Made by a program: the position numbers and the translations under genes. This document shows positions 24,862 through 33,863 of a stretch of 64,000 bases of DNA, piece after piece; within the stretch, counting starts at the first letter, position 1; the number at the start of each line of letters is the position of its first letter. The stretch is from Giesbergeria sp. Lineage in GTDB: Bacteria; Pseudomonadota; Gammaproteobacteria; Burkholderiales; Burkholderiaceae_C. The stretch covers positions 124,001 to 188,000 of the forward strand of contig NZ_JAQUCA010000005.1 of the NCBI RefSeq assembly GCF_028686475.1. Reading direction: 5' to 3'. Under the pieces are notes generated by a model. The model searched no databases and was not told where the DNA came from. It was given only the letters and a program-made list of their open reading frames with translations.

Positions 24862-25743
24862 TTAGGGCGCGGGGAGAGTGCTGGGGCTGCGCTGGTCTTT
24901 CAGGGCTACCTCGTATTGCAAAGTCAGGTTATCGGCAATTTCTAGCAAACGCTCGCTGGCCCCAGCCATCGCACGCAAACCACGCGGGTCTGGGTCGCGG
25001 CCAAAGGAGGCAGTAAAAAAGACCCATTGCATATCGGCGGCCATGAGTTCGGTGCGTAAGCTGCTGTTGCTCACCGGGGCTGTATTTAAGGTGCTGAAGA
25101 TGCGTTTGCACTCGTCCAAATCGGCTTGGCGCTGCTCGCGCAGGGCAGCCATATCTTGTCCAGCGGCTTGTAAAAAATAATTTTTAGCCAGCCGCTGCGA
25201 GCGCATTCGCAAACCCGCGCAAGCCTGAATCAGCGGGTGCATCCCGGCTTTGCCCAGCCGCTCTAGGCCATGAAACAGTACCTCGGCGGCGGCCAGCATC
25301 TGGTCGGCTTGGCTGCTGATGGTGATAGAGCTTTCGCGCGTGGGCGGGGCCTGCACCAGCTGATCGACGACCTCGAAGTGTTTACGCAACTGCGCCACAT
25401 GGCCAGCAATATCGGCGGGCCAAGCCACTTTGGCCATTTCTTCTAGCGTGGACTGCACCAGTCGCTGCGAAGGCTCTAAAGCCAGTTTGGCATCGTCGGG
25501 CTGCACTTTGAGGTGCAGTTGCAAGTGAATTTTGGCCAAACGCTGCGCCAAGGCACCCACCCGGCTGGCGCGGTGCAGCCAAGCGCTGGCGTTAGGGCCG
25601 GGCAGTTGCGCCCACACCGCCCCAGTGCTCGCACACAGGCCCCAAACCCCCACTGCGCGCAAGAGGTCGCGGCGTGGCATTTGTGGCAAAGCAGACACAC
25701 CGGAACCAGAAGAAAGTTGGGAAAACAAAGATAAAGACAACAT
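24862..25743 (-). CDS. Exported PilJ-N (type IV pilus sensor N-terminal) domain protein
   Basis: A 293-residue protein with a twin-arginine-like leader: RRDLLRAVGVWG at 24-35 followed by CASTGAVWAQ. Two related helices follow, RVGALAQRLAKIHLQL near 61-76 and RMRSQRLAKNYFLQAAG near 179-195. These match the repeat of the PilJ N-terminal sensor domain found at the ligand side of PilJ and NarX-like receptors. No HAMP, kinase or signalling domain follows, so it is a free-standing periplasmic version. I chose ATG 25743 because GGAG lies upstream; MPRRDLL at 25680 is an alternative. Function and ligand are unknown. Confidence 0.72.
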   Translation of the reverse strand: MLSLSLFSQLSSGSGVSALPQMPRRDLLRAVGVWGLCASTGAVWAQLPGPNASAWLHRASRVGALAQRLAKIHLQLHLKVQPDDAKLALEPSQRLVQSTLEEMAKVAWPADIAGHVAQLRKHFEVVDQLVQAPPTRESSITISSQADQMLAAAEVLFHGLERLGKAGMHPLIQACAGLRMRSQRLAKNYFLQAAGQDMAALREQRQADLDECKRIFSTLNTAPVSNSSLRTELMAADMQWVFFTASFGRDPDPRGLRAMAGASERLLEIADNLTLQYEVALKDQRSPSTLPAP

Positions 25744-25846
25744 AAATGCAAAGCTCCGGGGTGATGGGGATGCACACAAAAAAGAGGTACTGATTGTGCG
25801 TTCAGCCTCTTGGCGTGGCCATGATGCAGGTCAAGGCCTAGGGTTT

Positions 25847-28800
25847 TCAGGGGGGCAGGTGCAGCACATTGAGGTTCGGGCCTAAGGCTTGGCGCGCCAG
25901 TGGCACCAAATGCGCGTGGTGGGTTAAGAAGATGACTTGGGTTTTACGCGCCAGTGCGCCCAAGGCTTGCAAGCCAGCGCTGGTGCGTTGGTCGTCAAAG
26001 TTGATGAACAGGTCATCGGCCACAAAGGGCATGGCCCGGCCCGGCTGCAAGTGCATGTGCAGGGCGGCCAAACGCAGAGCCAGATAGAGTTGGTCGCGGC
26101 TGCCTTCGCTTAGGCCCTCTACCCCCACCAATGGCCCGCCCCCTAGCGGGCGGCAGCCGTACAGACGCGGCTTGTCGCCTTCGCTATCGACGACCAAGCG
26201 CTCAAACGCGCCCAGCGTGAGTTGGGCAAAAATTTGGCTGGCCAACGCCAACATGGGGCCTTGTTGGGTTTCGCGGAAGCGGGCGATGCTCCAGCGCAGG
26301 CAGCGCATCATGGTGTGCAGTTGCACGTAGCGCTGGGCGGCATCGGCCATGCGGGTAATAGCCTCTTGGCGTTGGCCTTCGGCTTGGGCGGCGCGGTCGC
26401 CACCGTCAAAGGCGGTCAGTTGGCTGCGCTTGTCTTGGGCGCTGGCGCTAAGGGCTTCGGTGCGGCTTTGCCATTGTTGGTCTTGGGCATCGAGTGCTTG
26501 CAGGGCCGACGGGATGTCGGTGCTGGCCAGCGTCTGCACTTCGGCACGCAGGGCATCCAGGGGCAGGCCATCGCTTTGGGCCTGCAATTGGGCTTGCACT
26601 TGCGCCAAGGTTTGTTGGACCTGTTGCTGCTGGCGTTGGTTTTCTTGGGCGGCGCTTAAACGCTGGTGCAGAGCCAGTATTTGGTCTTCGGGGCTTTGGC
26701 TTTGCAGTTCGGGGGCCAAACGCTGGCACAGCGCGTGCGCGGCCACGGCCAAGGCATCTAAATCGGCCTGCATGGCTTCGATGCGCTCGGTGCGGATGCT
26801 GTCTATTTTGTCTAGCCCTTGTTGGATTTGCTCCAGCGTGTCGAGGGCGCTACGCACCACGTCCGCTGGGGTGTCGCTGGGGTAATGGGCCGCTTGCAGT
26901 GCCTGTTGCCATTGCTGTTGCCAGTCGTGCCATTGCTGTTGGGCTTGTTGGCTCTCGGTTTGCAGTTGCTGCAAGGTACGACGAGCGCTGCTGGCTTGCT
27001 GCTCTAGGCTGGCGCGCTGGCCGTGCAGGCGCTCGGCGGCAGCTAGGCGCTGGCGCGCTTGGGCAATGCACTCGGCCAAACTGGGGAGGGCCGCCGCTGG
27101 CGGCTGCGCTGGCGCTAGTGCTGCTGCTGGCGTGCTAGGCCATAACAGCGCCAGCAAGGCGCTGTGGGCCTGTTGCTGGGCTTGCTGCGTGGCCTGGCTT
27201 TGGCGCTGGCAGCGCTCGATGGTTTGTTGCAAGGCCAACACTTGGTTGCGCTGCTCTAACCAAGGGCCAGCAGCGGCCAAGGGCAGGCCAGCGGGCAATC
27301 GGCAGGCTTGTACCAGTTGTTGCCATTGTTGTTGCCGCGCTTGCAAACGTTGCTCTAGCTGTTGGCGGCGCTGCACTTGCTGCGCCAACTCTAGCGCCAA
27401 GCGCTCTAGGTGCTGGGCTTGGGCTTGGTATTGGGCTTCGTATTCGATGCGCTCTAGGCGGGCATCGGCCAAAGCATCGGCTTGGAGCAGTAGGCGCTGG
27501 TAGTGCAGCCACTGGGGCGCATCAGCGGGGGCAGTAGGGGTAGGAGTGGTGGAGGCGAGAGATGTGGCGCAGATTTGTTGCCAATAGGCATCGCGCGCTT
27601 GGCGGGCTTGTTGCACCTGTTGCTGGCCAATGGGCTGCCACTGCGCTACCGATTGCGCTAGTGCGGCTTGCTGCTGCTCTAGTTCGGCTTGTTGGGTTTG
27701 TTGTTGATTTTGGGCGGCCTCTAGCGCGGCTTGGTCGTGGCGCTGGGCCAGCAGCAGGGCTTGCACTTCGGTGGCATCGGGCACCAACAGGGCTTGCAAT
27801 TGCGGCAAGGGCAGGGCATACGGTCCCAGCGCTTGCCATGCCAACGCCAAGGCGCTTTGGCTCTCGGCCAATTGCTCTTGCAGGGCTTGCCATTGGTTGG
27901 CGTGCTGGCTGCCTTGCTGGGCCTGCTCTAGCGCCACTTGCAGGGCGGTGGTATCGCTGTGGACGGTCAGTGCTTGCAATTGGGCTTGGGTGTGGGCCAA
28001 GGCTTGTTGTTGCGCTGTCAGTTGCTGCTGGGCAAATTGGCACTGTTGTTGCAGCAGGCCGTGGCTTTGCAGCAAGGCGGCTAAACGGGCGCGCATGGCC
28101 GGGGTGGGCAAACGCTGGCGCACGGCCTCGGGGTTGCTGCTGGGCCAAGCCAAAGTGTGCGCGCTGGCTTGCACTTTGAGCCAATGGCTGTGCAACTCGG
28201 CGGCGCGTTTTTCTATGTCGGGGCGATGGGCGCGGTATTGCACCCGGCGCGCGTCCAGCTCTTGGATTTCAATAGCCAAGGCCAGACAAGCGGTATCTGC
28301 GGGCAAGCTGGCCTGTGCTTGCACCGCCTGCACGGCAGCATCGAGGCGCTGCAAATAAGGGGCGACACGGCGCACGCGCTCTAGTTGTTGGCGCTGGCGC
28401 TGCGCTTGGTCGCGTTCGGTACGCACGGCCAGCAGTTGCTGCTCGATGTCGGCCAGCGCATCGCGCAGGGTTTTCCAGCCATGAGCGCGGGTTGTGGCTT
28501 GCTTGAGGGCTTGTTGGGCCGCGTCCATATCGCTGTGCGCTTGGTAATACAGCCGTTTTTCGGATTTGCGCGGTGCCCACAGGCCATCGGCTTCGTCTTC
28601 TAAACCTTGCAATACCTTGCCCAATTGCTCTAATCCCGAGGCCGATTGAAACAACATGCGCCCGACATCGTCTGCCGCCGACAAAATACCCGCTCCGCCC
28701 GCCAGTAGCGCGGCGTGGTCTAAAGAGAACATTTGCTCGAACAGCGGGCGCTGCACATCGCCCAACCACGGCTGCAAGGCGGTGTCGGGCAGCGGCTGGT

Positions 28801-29128
28801 CGTTGCTATCGCGCAGGGTGTTTTTGTTGCCTTTGCTGCGCTGAAATGCCAATTGCTGGCTTTGCACTTCTAAAACCCCGGCCAAACGCAACTCGGGCAT
28901 GGGGTGCAAAAAGGCCATGCTGGTGTGCGTTTTGATGCCAAACAGCCAATCGCCCAAAGCGGCCCGGGTGGTGGATTTGCCGGCCTCGTTGGGGCCAACA
29001 ATCAAGTGGATGTCGGGGGGGGGATTTTGTGGCGCATCTTGTAGCGTACCGGGCAGCGGTGCGGGCAAGTCCAGCACGTGGTGGGTAAATTTGCCGTAGC
29101 GAATCAATTGCAGCTGGCGGATACGCAT
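25847..29128 (-). CDS. YhaN-like AAA ATPase, partner of the YhaO-type nuclease
   Basis: A 1093-residue SMC/Rad50-style ATPase. Walker A GPNEAGKST is at 45-53 after MRIRQLQLIRYGKFTHH. The C-terminal head contains the signature GLSEGSRDQLYLALRLAALH and Walker B MPFVADDLFINFDD, then the switch histidine region VIFLTHHAHL. Between the heads lies a very long coiled coil unusually rich in glutamine and alanine. No CxxC zinc hook is present, which separates it from SbcC/Rad50 and fits the YhaN (AAA_27) group. AGGAAA upstream supports ATG 29128 over a start at 29215 inside the nuclease gene. Likely role: DNA end processing with the upstream gene. Confidence 0.88.
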   Translation of the reverse strand: MRIRQLQLIRYGKFTHHVLDLPAPLPGTLQDAPQNPPPDIHLIVGPNEAGKSTTRAALGDWLFGIKTHTSMAFLHPMPELRLAGVLEVQSQQLAFQRSKGNKNTLRDSNDQPLPDTALQPWLGDVQRPLFEQMFSLDHAALLAGGAGILSAADDVGRMLFQSASGLEQLGKVLQGLEDEADGLWAPRKSEKRLYYQAHSDMDAAQQALKQATTRAHGWKTLRDALADIEQQLLAVRTERDQAQRQRQQLERVRRVAPYLQRLDAAVQAVQAQASLPADTACLALAIEIQELDARRVQYRAHRPDIEKRAAELHSHWLKVQASAHTLAWPSSNPEAVRQRLPTPAMRARLAALLQSHGLLQQQCQFAQQQLTAQQQALAHTQAQLQALTVHSDTTALQVALEQAQQGSQHANQWQALQEQLAESQSALALAWQALGPYALPLPQLQALLVPDATEVQALLLAQRHDQAALEAAQNQQQTQQAELEQQQAALAQSVAQWQPIGQQQVQQARQARDAYWQQICATSLASTTPTPTAPADAPQWLHYQRLLLQADALADARLERIEYEAQYQAQAQHLERLALELAQQVQRRQQLEQRLQARQQQWQQLVQACRLPAGLPLAAAGPWLEQRNQVLALQQTIERCQRQSQATQQAQQQAHSALLALLWPSTPAAALAPAQPPAAALPSLAECIAQARQRLAAAERLHGQRASLEQQASSARRTLQQLQTESQQAQQQWHDWQQQWQQALQAAHYPSDTPADVVRSALDTLEQIQQGLDKIDSIRTERIEAMQADLDALAVAAHALCQRLAPELQSQSPEDQILALHQRLSAAQENQRQQQQVQQTLAQVQAQLQAQSDGLPLDALRAEVQTLASTDIPSALQALDAQDQQWQSRTEALSASAQDKRSQLTAFDGGDRAAQAEGQRQEAITRMADAAQRYVQLHTMMRCLRWSIARFRETQQGPMLALASQIFAQLTLGAFERLVVDSEGDKPRLYGCRPLGGGPLVGVEGLSEGSRDQLYLALRLAALHMHLQPGRAMPFVADDLFINFDDQRTSAGLQALGALARKTQVIFLTHHAHLVPLARQALGPNLNVLHLPP

Positions 29129-29141
29129 GGGGGATGTTTCC

Positions 29142-30407
29142 TCAGTCCTGTGCTTGTTGCACCCGTGCCAACAACAGCGGCAGGGCCTCGGCCAGCAAAG
29201 CAGCGGGTGGGCCATCGCGCGCGGCTTGCAGCTCGGGGCTGGCGGCCAGCACCTCGGGCGGTAGTTTGCTCAGCAGCGGGCTAAGGCTGTGGCGCACATC
29301 GGCCAAAAATTCGGCATCGTGCAAGGCTTCTTGGGCCAAGCCGTGCAAGGTGTCTAAGGCGGCCAGTGCATCACCTAATGCTGGCGTAGTTTGGGCGATG
29401 GCTTGGGTGGCTATCTGCACTTTTTCAATCCACAGCCGTTCGGCATCCAAGCCAATGGCTTGGGCCAGCACTTCTTGGCGCAGATGGGCTTGTTGGGCCA
29501 GTAAGGCGTGGTGCAATGGGCTAGTACCACACAGGCGCACACGCACCGCCAGCGGACGCTGGTGGTCAGTTTGCTCTAACAGCAGTTGGTGCAGGGCTTG
29601 ACCGACGGCACGCATGGCAGCGGCCCAATCGCTGTGGCTACTGACATCTACTGCCAGCTCTGCCCAACGCAATACGTCCACCCAAAGTGGCTCGATGGCG
29701 AGCAAATCGCCGTCTTCCAGCGTGACCAGCAATGCGCCGTGCGCGCCGGTTTCGCGGATATGGCGGCCTTGCAAATTGCCCGCAAAGACAATGGTGGGCT
29801 GGCCGTGGCGTATCCATTGGGTATGCACATGGCCCAACGCCCAATACTGGTAACCTTTGGCATCCAACTCGGCAATGGAACACGGCGCGTAGCTGGCATG
29901 GGCGGCATGGCCTTCTAGGGCGGTGTGCAGCACCCCGATATTGAACCAACCGGGCACCGGTGGCGGGTAACTGGCGGCTAAGTTATCGGTGGTGACCGCC
30001 GTTTTGAAACTGCGTCCATGCAATGCCACGCGCAGGGCCTCGATGCGAAAAGTGTGCGCCTTGTTGCCAGGAAACACCCGCACGTTGTCGGGCAGCTCTA
30101 GGCGTTTGGTGATTTCATGCTCGGCATCGTGGTTGCCATACAGGAGATAGACCGCAATGCCCGCTTGGCGCAAACGCCCCATTTGGCGCACCAAAAACAA
30201 CCCGGTATTAAAGTCGCGCCAATCACCATCGTACAAATCCCCCGCAATCACCATGAAATCCACTGCCGCGTCGATGGCCCGACTGACCAACTGCTCTAAC
30301 GCGGCGCGGGTGGCGCTGCGTAGGCGCTGCGCTGGGGCATCGGGGTAAGCGGCCAAACCGCGCAGGGGGCTGTCTAAGTGGATGTCGGCGGCGTGGATGA
30401 ATTTCAT
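29142..30407 (-). CDS. YhaO-type metallophosphoesterase DNA nuclease (SbcD/Mre11-like)
   Basis: A 421-residue calcineurin-like phosphoesterase. The two-metal motifs appear in order: FIHAADIHLDSPLRG (Asp8, His10), VIAGDLYDGDW, YLLYGNHDAEHE, GVLHTALEGH and ALGHVHTQ. The C-terminal part is a capping/coupling domain that would bind the ATPase. Family members are the nuclease half of SbcCD/Mre11-Rad50-like complexes; this one pairs with the YhaN-like ATPase 13 bases downstream. Start ATG 30407 lies directly before the conserved MKFIHAADIHLD. It follows folA by 16 bp. Natural substrate in the cell is not known. Confidence 0.9.
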   Translation of the reverse strand: MKFIHAADIHLDSPLRGLAAYPDAPAQRLRSATRAALEQLVSRAIDAAVDFMVIAGDLYDGDWRDFNTGLFLVRQMGRLRQAGIAVYLLYGNHDAEHEITKRLELPDNVRVFPGNKAHTFRIEALRVALHGRSFKTAVTTDNLAASYPPPVPGWFNIGVLHTALEGHAAHASYAPCSIAELDAKGYQYWALGHVHTQWIRHGQPTIVFAGNLQGRHIRETGAHGALLVTLEDGDLLAIEPLWVDVLRWAELAVDVSSHSDWAAAMRAVGQALHQLLLEQTDHQRPLAVRVRLCGTSPLHHALLAQQAHLRQEVLAQAIGLDAERLWIEKVQIATQAIAQTTPALGDALAALDTLHGLAQEALHDAEFLADVRHSLSPLLSKLPPEVLAASPELQAARDGPPAALLAEALPLLLARVQQAQD

Positions 30408-30423
30408 GGATGGGGTGGGAGGC

Positions 30424-30930
30424 TCAAGCCGGTAATGGTAGCGGTTGTGCCTGTTCTAAATGTACCAAGCTGTATTCCAAGCCACTGGCGGCACGCTGGC
30501 GCTGGCGTGCTACCTCGTGCCAGCCCGGCCCTAACACTGGGGCCAGCGCATCGCCGACAAAATTTTGGTGGATTTCGGTCACCACCGCCGCGTGGGCATA
30601 GGGGGCCGCCTGTGCGTAAATTTGCGCGCCACCTATCACCCAAACCACGGCAGCCTCAGCGCACCAAGCCACCGCCTCGGGCAAACTGGCGGCACGCACG
30701 GCCCCAGCATCCGACCAATCTGGCTGGCGCGTAATCACGATGTTCTGCCGCCCCGGCAAAGGCCGAAAACGCGGCGGCAATGAATCCCAGGTTTTGCGCC
30801 CCATAATCACTGGGCAACCTTGGGTTTGCTGGCGAAAATGGGCCAAATCTTCGGGCAGATGCCAAGGCATTTGGCCGTTCAGGCCAATCGTGCCGTTCTC
30901 GGCGCGGGCGTAAATCAGGTGCAGGCGCAT
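30424..30930 (-). CDS. folA: Dihydrofolate reductase
   Basis: Reduces dihydrofolate to tetrahydrofolate with NADPH, regenerating the cofactor spent by ThyA. The 168 residues show IYARAENGTIGLNGQMPWHLPEDLAHFRQQT with the catalytic acid in PEDLAHF, VIMGRKTWDSLP, RQNIVITRQ and VWVIGGAQIYAQAAPYA. The ATG at 30930 gives the standard MRLHLIYA start; the longer frame to 31143 lies inside thyA. It starts 7 bases after the thyA stop, a classic thyA-folA pair. Confidence 0.97.
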   Translation of the reverse strand: MRLHLIYARAENGTIGLNGQMPWHLPEDLAHFRQQTQGCPVIMGRKTWDSLPPRFRPLPGRQNIVITRQPDWSDAGAVRAASLPEAVAWCAEAAVVWVIGGAQIYAQAAPYAHAAVVTEIHQNFVGDALAPVLGPGWHEVARQRQRAASGLEYSLVHLEQAQPLPLPA

Positions 30931-30937
30931 AGCTGCT

Positions 30938-31750
30938 TTATACCGCGACGGGGGCTTTGATGGCCGGGTGGTGTTGGTAGCCTTGCACCTCAAAATCGTC
31001 CAAGGTGTAGTCGAACAAGGTCTCGGGTTTGCGCCGCAGGTGCAGGCTAGGGTAGGCAAAGGGCTGGCGCGCCAACTGGGTTTGTACCTGTTCGGTATGG
31101 TTGTCGTAAATGTGGCAATCGCCACCCGTCCAGATAAAGTCACCCACCTGCAAATCGCATTGCTGCGCCACCATGTGCGTCAGTAGCGCATAGCTGGCAA
31201 TGTTGAACGGCACGCCCAAGAAAATATCGGCGCTGCGCTGGTACAACTGGCACGACAATTTGCCCTCGGCCACATAAAACTGGAACAGCGCATGGCAGGG
31301 CATGAGCGCCATTTGGTCTAAATCGGCCACATTCCAAGCACTGACCACCATGCGGCGGCTATCAGGGTTGGTTTTGAGCTGCTCTAGCACCTGGGCGATT
31401 TGGTCGATATGGCCGCCAGCGCGCGTGGGCCAATTGCGCCACTGCACGCCATACACCGGCCCCAAATCGCCATCGGCACGCGCCCACTCATCCCAAATGG
31501 TGCAGCCGCGCTCTTGCAGCCATTGGACATTGCTATCGCCGCGCAAAAACCACAGCAATTCCAAAATAATCGACTTGAGATGCACCTTTTTGGTCGTGAC
31601 CAGTGGGAAACCCTCACTCAGGTCAAAACGCATTTGGTAGCCAAACACGCTGCGGGTGCCGGTGCCGGTGCGGTCGGCCTTGCTCACCCCATGTTGATAC
31701 ACATGGCGCATAAAGTCTTCGTATGGGGAGCGAACCTGAGGGCTGGACAT
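30938..31750 (-). CDS. thyA: Thymidylate synthase
   Basis: Methylates dUMP to dTMP using methylene-tetrahydrofolate. The 270 residues include the phosphate-binding [51 protein letters not shown], the nucleophile Cys in [38 protein letters not shown] and GDCHIYDNH. The size matches the short (non-insert) class. Start chosen at ATG 31750 ([13 protein letters not shown]); an upstream GTG at 31765 is possible. It forms an operon with folA. Confidence 0.97.
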   Translation of the reverse strand: MSSPQVRSPYEDFMRHVYQHGVSKADRTGTGTRSVFGYQMRFDLSEGFPLVTTKKVHLKSIILELLWFLRGDSNVQWLQERGCTIWDEWARADGDLGPVYGVQWRNWPTRAGGHIDQIAQVLEQLKTNPDSRRMVVSAWNVADLDQMALMPCHALFQFYVAEGKLSCQLYQRSADIFLGVPFNIASYALLTHMVAQQCDLQVGDFIWTGGDCHIYDNHTEQVQTQLARQPFAYPSLHLRRKPETLFDYTLDDFEVQGYQHHPAIKAPVAV

Positions 31751-31797
31751 GGAACAAACAGACACAAAAAAATGGAAACGGGCAAAAGAGGGCGATT

Positions 31798-33222
31798 TTA
31801 GGCCCGCAACACCCGCCCCGGATTGAACAAATTTTGCGGGTCTAAAGCCTGCTTGATGGAGCGCATCAGCCCCAAAGCCACCGGCGATTGGTAGCGTTCT
31901 AACTGCGCCACTTTGAGTGCGCCCACGCCATGCTCGGCAGAAAAGCTGCCGCCAAACTGCGCCACCGCGTCATAGACCAGCTGATTGACGCGCGGCTCTT
32001 GTTCGCGCAGAAATTGCGCTGCGTCATAGCCCAGCGGGGCTTGTACGTTGTAATGCAAATTGCCATCGCCCAAATGGCCGAAATTGACCACCCGCACCCC
32101 GGCAATCGCTTGCGCCAACAAAGCGTCGGTATGGGCCACAAAGGCCGGAATACGCGCAATCGGCAGCGCAATATCGTGCTTGATGTTCAGCCCTTCGCGG
32201 GCTTGTGCGGCAGAGATGCTCTCGCGCACCTGCCACAGCATCAGGGCCTGAATTTGATTTTGTGCCACCACCGCATCTTGGATGCACTCTGCCGCCAAGG
32301 CGGCCTCCATCAGGGCCTCGAACCGGTCACGGGCGTGGTCTTCGGATTCGCTATCGGCATTTTCTAGCAGCACAAACCACGGTGCATCCAGTTCGGCCAG
32401 TAAAGGCACGCGCAACATCGGCATGTGCCGCGCCACCAAATCCAACGCTGGGCGACCCATGACTTCAAAGCCGGTCAGGCCCGCGCCCAAATAGCGCTGC
32501 GCCAAATCCAGCAACACCACCGCTTGCTCTAGCGTCGGCACTGCCGCCCATGCCGTGAGCTGTGCTGCTGGCGGCGGAAACAGTTTGAGCGTGGCCGCAG
32601 TGATGATGCCCAAGGTGCCCTCGCTGCCAATGAACAGGTGGCGCAAGTCGTAGCCGGTGTTGTCTTTACGCAGACCGCGCAGGCCGTCCCACACTTCGCC
32701 TTGCGCTGTCACCACCTCCAGCCCCAAGCACAGCTCACGCGCATTGCCATAGCGCAACACTTGCGTGCCTCCGGCATTGCAAGCCAAATTGCCACCCAAG
32801 GTGCAACTGCCCTGCGAGGCCAAGGACAGCGGAAACAACAACCCGGCCTGCGCGGCCACCTGCTGGGCGTTTTGCAAAATGCAACCAGCCTCTAAGGTCA
32901 TGCTCAGGTTGTGCGGTTCGATGGCGCGCACCGCATTCATGCGCGCCAAACTGAGTACCAACTCGCGCCCCGAGGCATCGGGGGTCGAACCCAAAGACAA
33001 GCCGGTATTGCCCCCTTGCGCCACGATGGGCGTGCCAGTGGCAGCACAGCTACGCACCACGGCGGCCACTTCAGCCGTATTGGCCGGGCGCACCACGGCC
33101 AACGCTTGGCCTGGGGGGCAACGCTGGCGACGGTCTTGCTCCCAAGCGCCGAGGCCGTCACCCGTTAGCACATGGGCCGGGCCTACGGCATGGCGCAATT
33201 GCGCTAACAGTTCAGAAGACAT
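31798..33222 (-). CDS. FAD-linked D-2-hydroxyacid dehydrogenase (GlcD/D2HGDH-like)
   Basis: A 474-residue flavoprotein of the VAO/PCMH fold. The FAD-binding half has [50 protein letters not shown] and [20 protein letters not shown]. The C-terminal substrate half ends with [26 protein letters not shown] and [12 protein letters not shown]. This order is that of glycolate oxidase GlcD, D-lactate dehydrogenase and D-2-hydroxyglutarate dehydrogenase; the exact substrate is open. GGAGG five bases before ATG 33222 favours it over ATG 33234. There is no iron-sulfur domain. It directly follows the DUF2069 gene. Confidence 0.85.
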   Translation of the reverse strand: MSSELLAQLRHAVGPAHVLTGDGLGAWEQDRRQRCPPGQALAVVRPANTAEVAAVVRSCAATGTPIVAQGGNTGLSLGSTPDASGRELVLSLARMNAVRAIEPHNLSMTLEAGCILQNAQQVAAQAGLLFPLSLASQGSCTLGGNLACNAGGTQVLRYGNARELCLGLEVVTAQGEVWDGLRGLRKDNTGYDLRHLFIGSEGTLGIITAATLKLFPPPAAQLTAWAAVPTLEQAVVLLDLAQRYLGAGLTGFEVMGRPALDLVARHMPMLRVPLLAELDAPWFVLLENADSESEDHARDRFEALMEAALAAECIQDAVVAQNQIQALMLWQVRESISAAQAREGLNIKHDIALPIARIPAFVAHTDALLAQAIAGVRVVNFGHLGDGNLHYNVQAPLGYDAAQFLREQEPRVNQLVYDAVAQFGGSFSAEHGVGALKVAQLERYQSPVALGLMRSIKQALDPQNLFNPGRVLRA

Positions 33223-33237
33223 GGCCGCCTCCATCGT

Positions 33238-33732
33238 TTAGCTCGGCACTGGGGGATTGCTCTGGGCAGCGGCCAGCTTGGCACTGCGCAGACGCAAACG
33301 GATATGGGCAGTGCAGGCGGTAAACAGCACCAAGCACAAAATGACCTCTAGCAGCGCCAAAAAATTGCCGGGTGGGCGGTCGCTCCAAGCGCGCACACAG
33401 CCTTCCGTTACATACAACCACACCATCAAACTCAGCCAACGGTAGGTGTACATCCGGTTTTTCAGCAGCCCGGCCAGCGGAATGCACAGCGGCAGTGCCT
33501 TCAGCGCCAGCCACGAACCCCCAGGACGCACCGGGGCCAAGAATAACTCCCAAGCCAAGCACAAAAAAATGAGCAGCAACAGGCTCACCACCGCAATGCG
33601 GCGGCTGTGATGCACTCCGGCAGTGGTTACCACCAAGGCAGGCGATGCCAAGGAGCCAGAAGAAGCAGGGGCAGCAGGGGCAGCAGAGGCAGCAGAGGCA
33701 GCAGAGGCAGAATCAGAATAAGGGGTTTGCAT
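33238..33732 (-). CDS. DUF2069 membrane protein
   Basis: A 164-residue inner-membrane protein of the DUF2069 family. Residues 1-40 are a low-complexity Ala/Ser/Pro tail encoded by a 9-bp tandem repeat. Four hydrophobic segments follow: VVSLLLLIFLCLAWELF, a WLALKALPLCIPLAGLL stretch, the LSLMVWLYVTEGCVRAW helix and LLEVILCLVLFTACTAHIRLRL. The LP-lCiPLAGLLKNRMYTYRW pattern is the family hallmark. ATG 33732 (MQTPYSDS) precedes the tail; longer starts up to 33873 would overlap acs on the other strand. Function is unknown. It precedes the FAD dehydrogenase by about 15 bp. Confidence 0.82.
   Translation of the reverse strand: MQTPYSDSASAASAASAAPAAPASSGSLASPALVVTTAGVHHSRRIAVVSLLLLIFLCLAWELFLAPVRPGGSWLALKALPLCIPLAGLLKNRMYTYRWLSLMVWLYVTEGCVRAWSDRPPGNFLALLEVILCLVLFTACTAHIRLRLRSAKLAAAQSNPPVPS
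33669..33709. repeat. 9-bp tandem repeat inside the DUF2069 gene
   Basis: Four to five near-identical units of CAGCAGRGG (33672-33707). As the unit is three codons long, copy-number changes would only lengthen or shorten the Ala/Ser tail of the protein. Confidence 0.75.
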
Positions 33733-33863
33733 GACGCAGGCATCATACCGAGGTGCCATACTTAGCACCCTGGACGTCAGCCCGTGGTCAGTCAGTGACC
33801 TGTAAGTGCAAGCGTCCAAAGTAGATTGATATTTCCGACAGTCAACTTCAGGAGACAACCCGC

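Noticed and set aside
25847-30407. A phage-defence island built on the ATPase-nuclease pair
   Set aside because: The pair sits in a housekeeping run with folA and thyA and has no further defence-type partner; family knowledge points to DNA repair.
33660-33715. Possible CRISPR-like repeats
   Set aside because: Nine-base units without spacers inside a coding frame; this is a simple tandem repeat. No CRISPR array was seen anywhere in the window.
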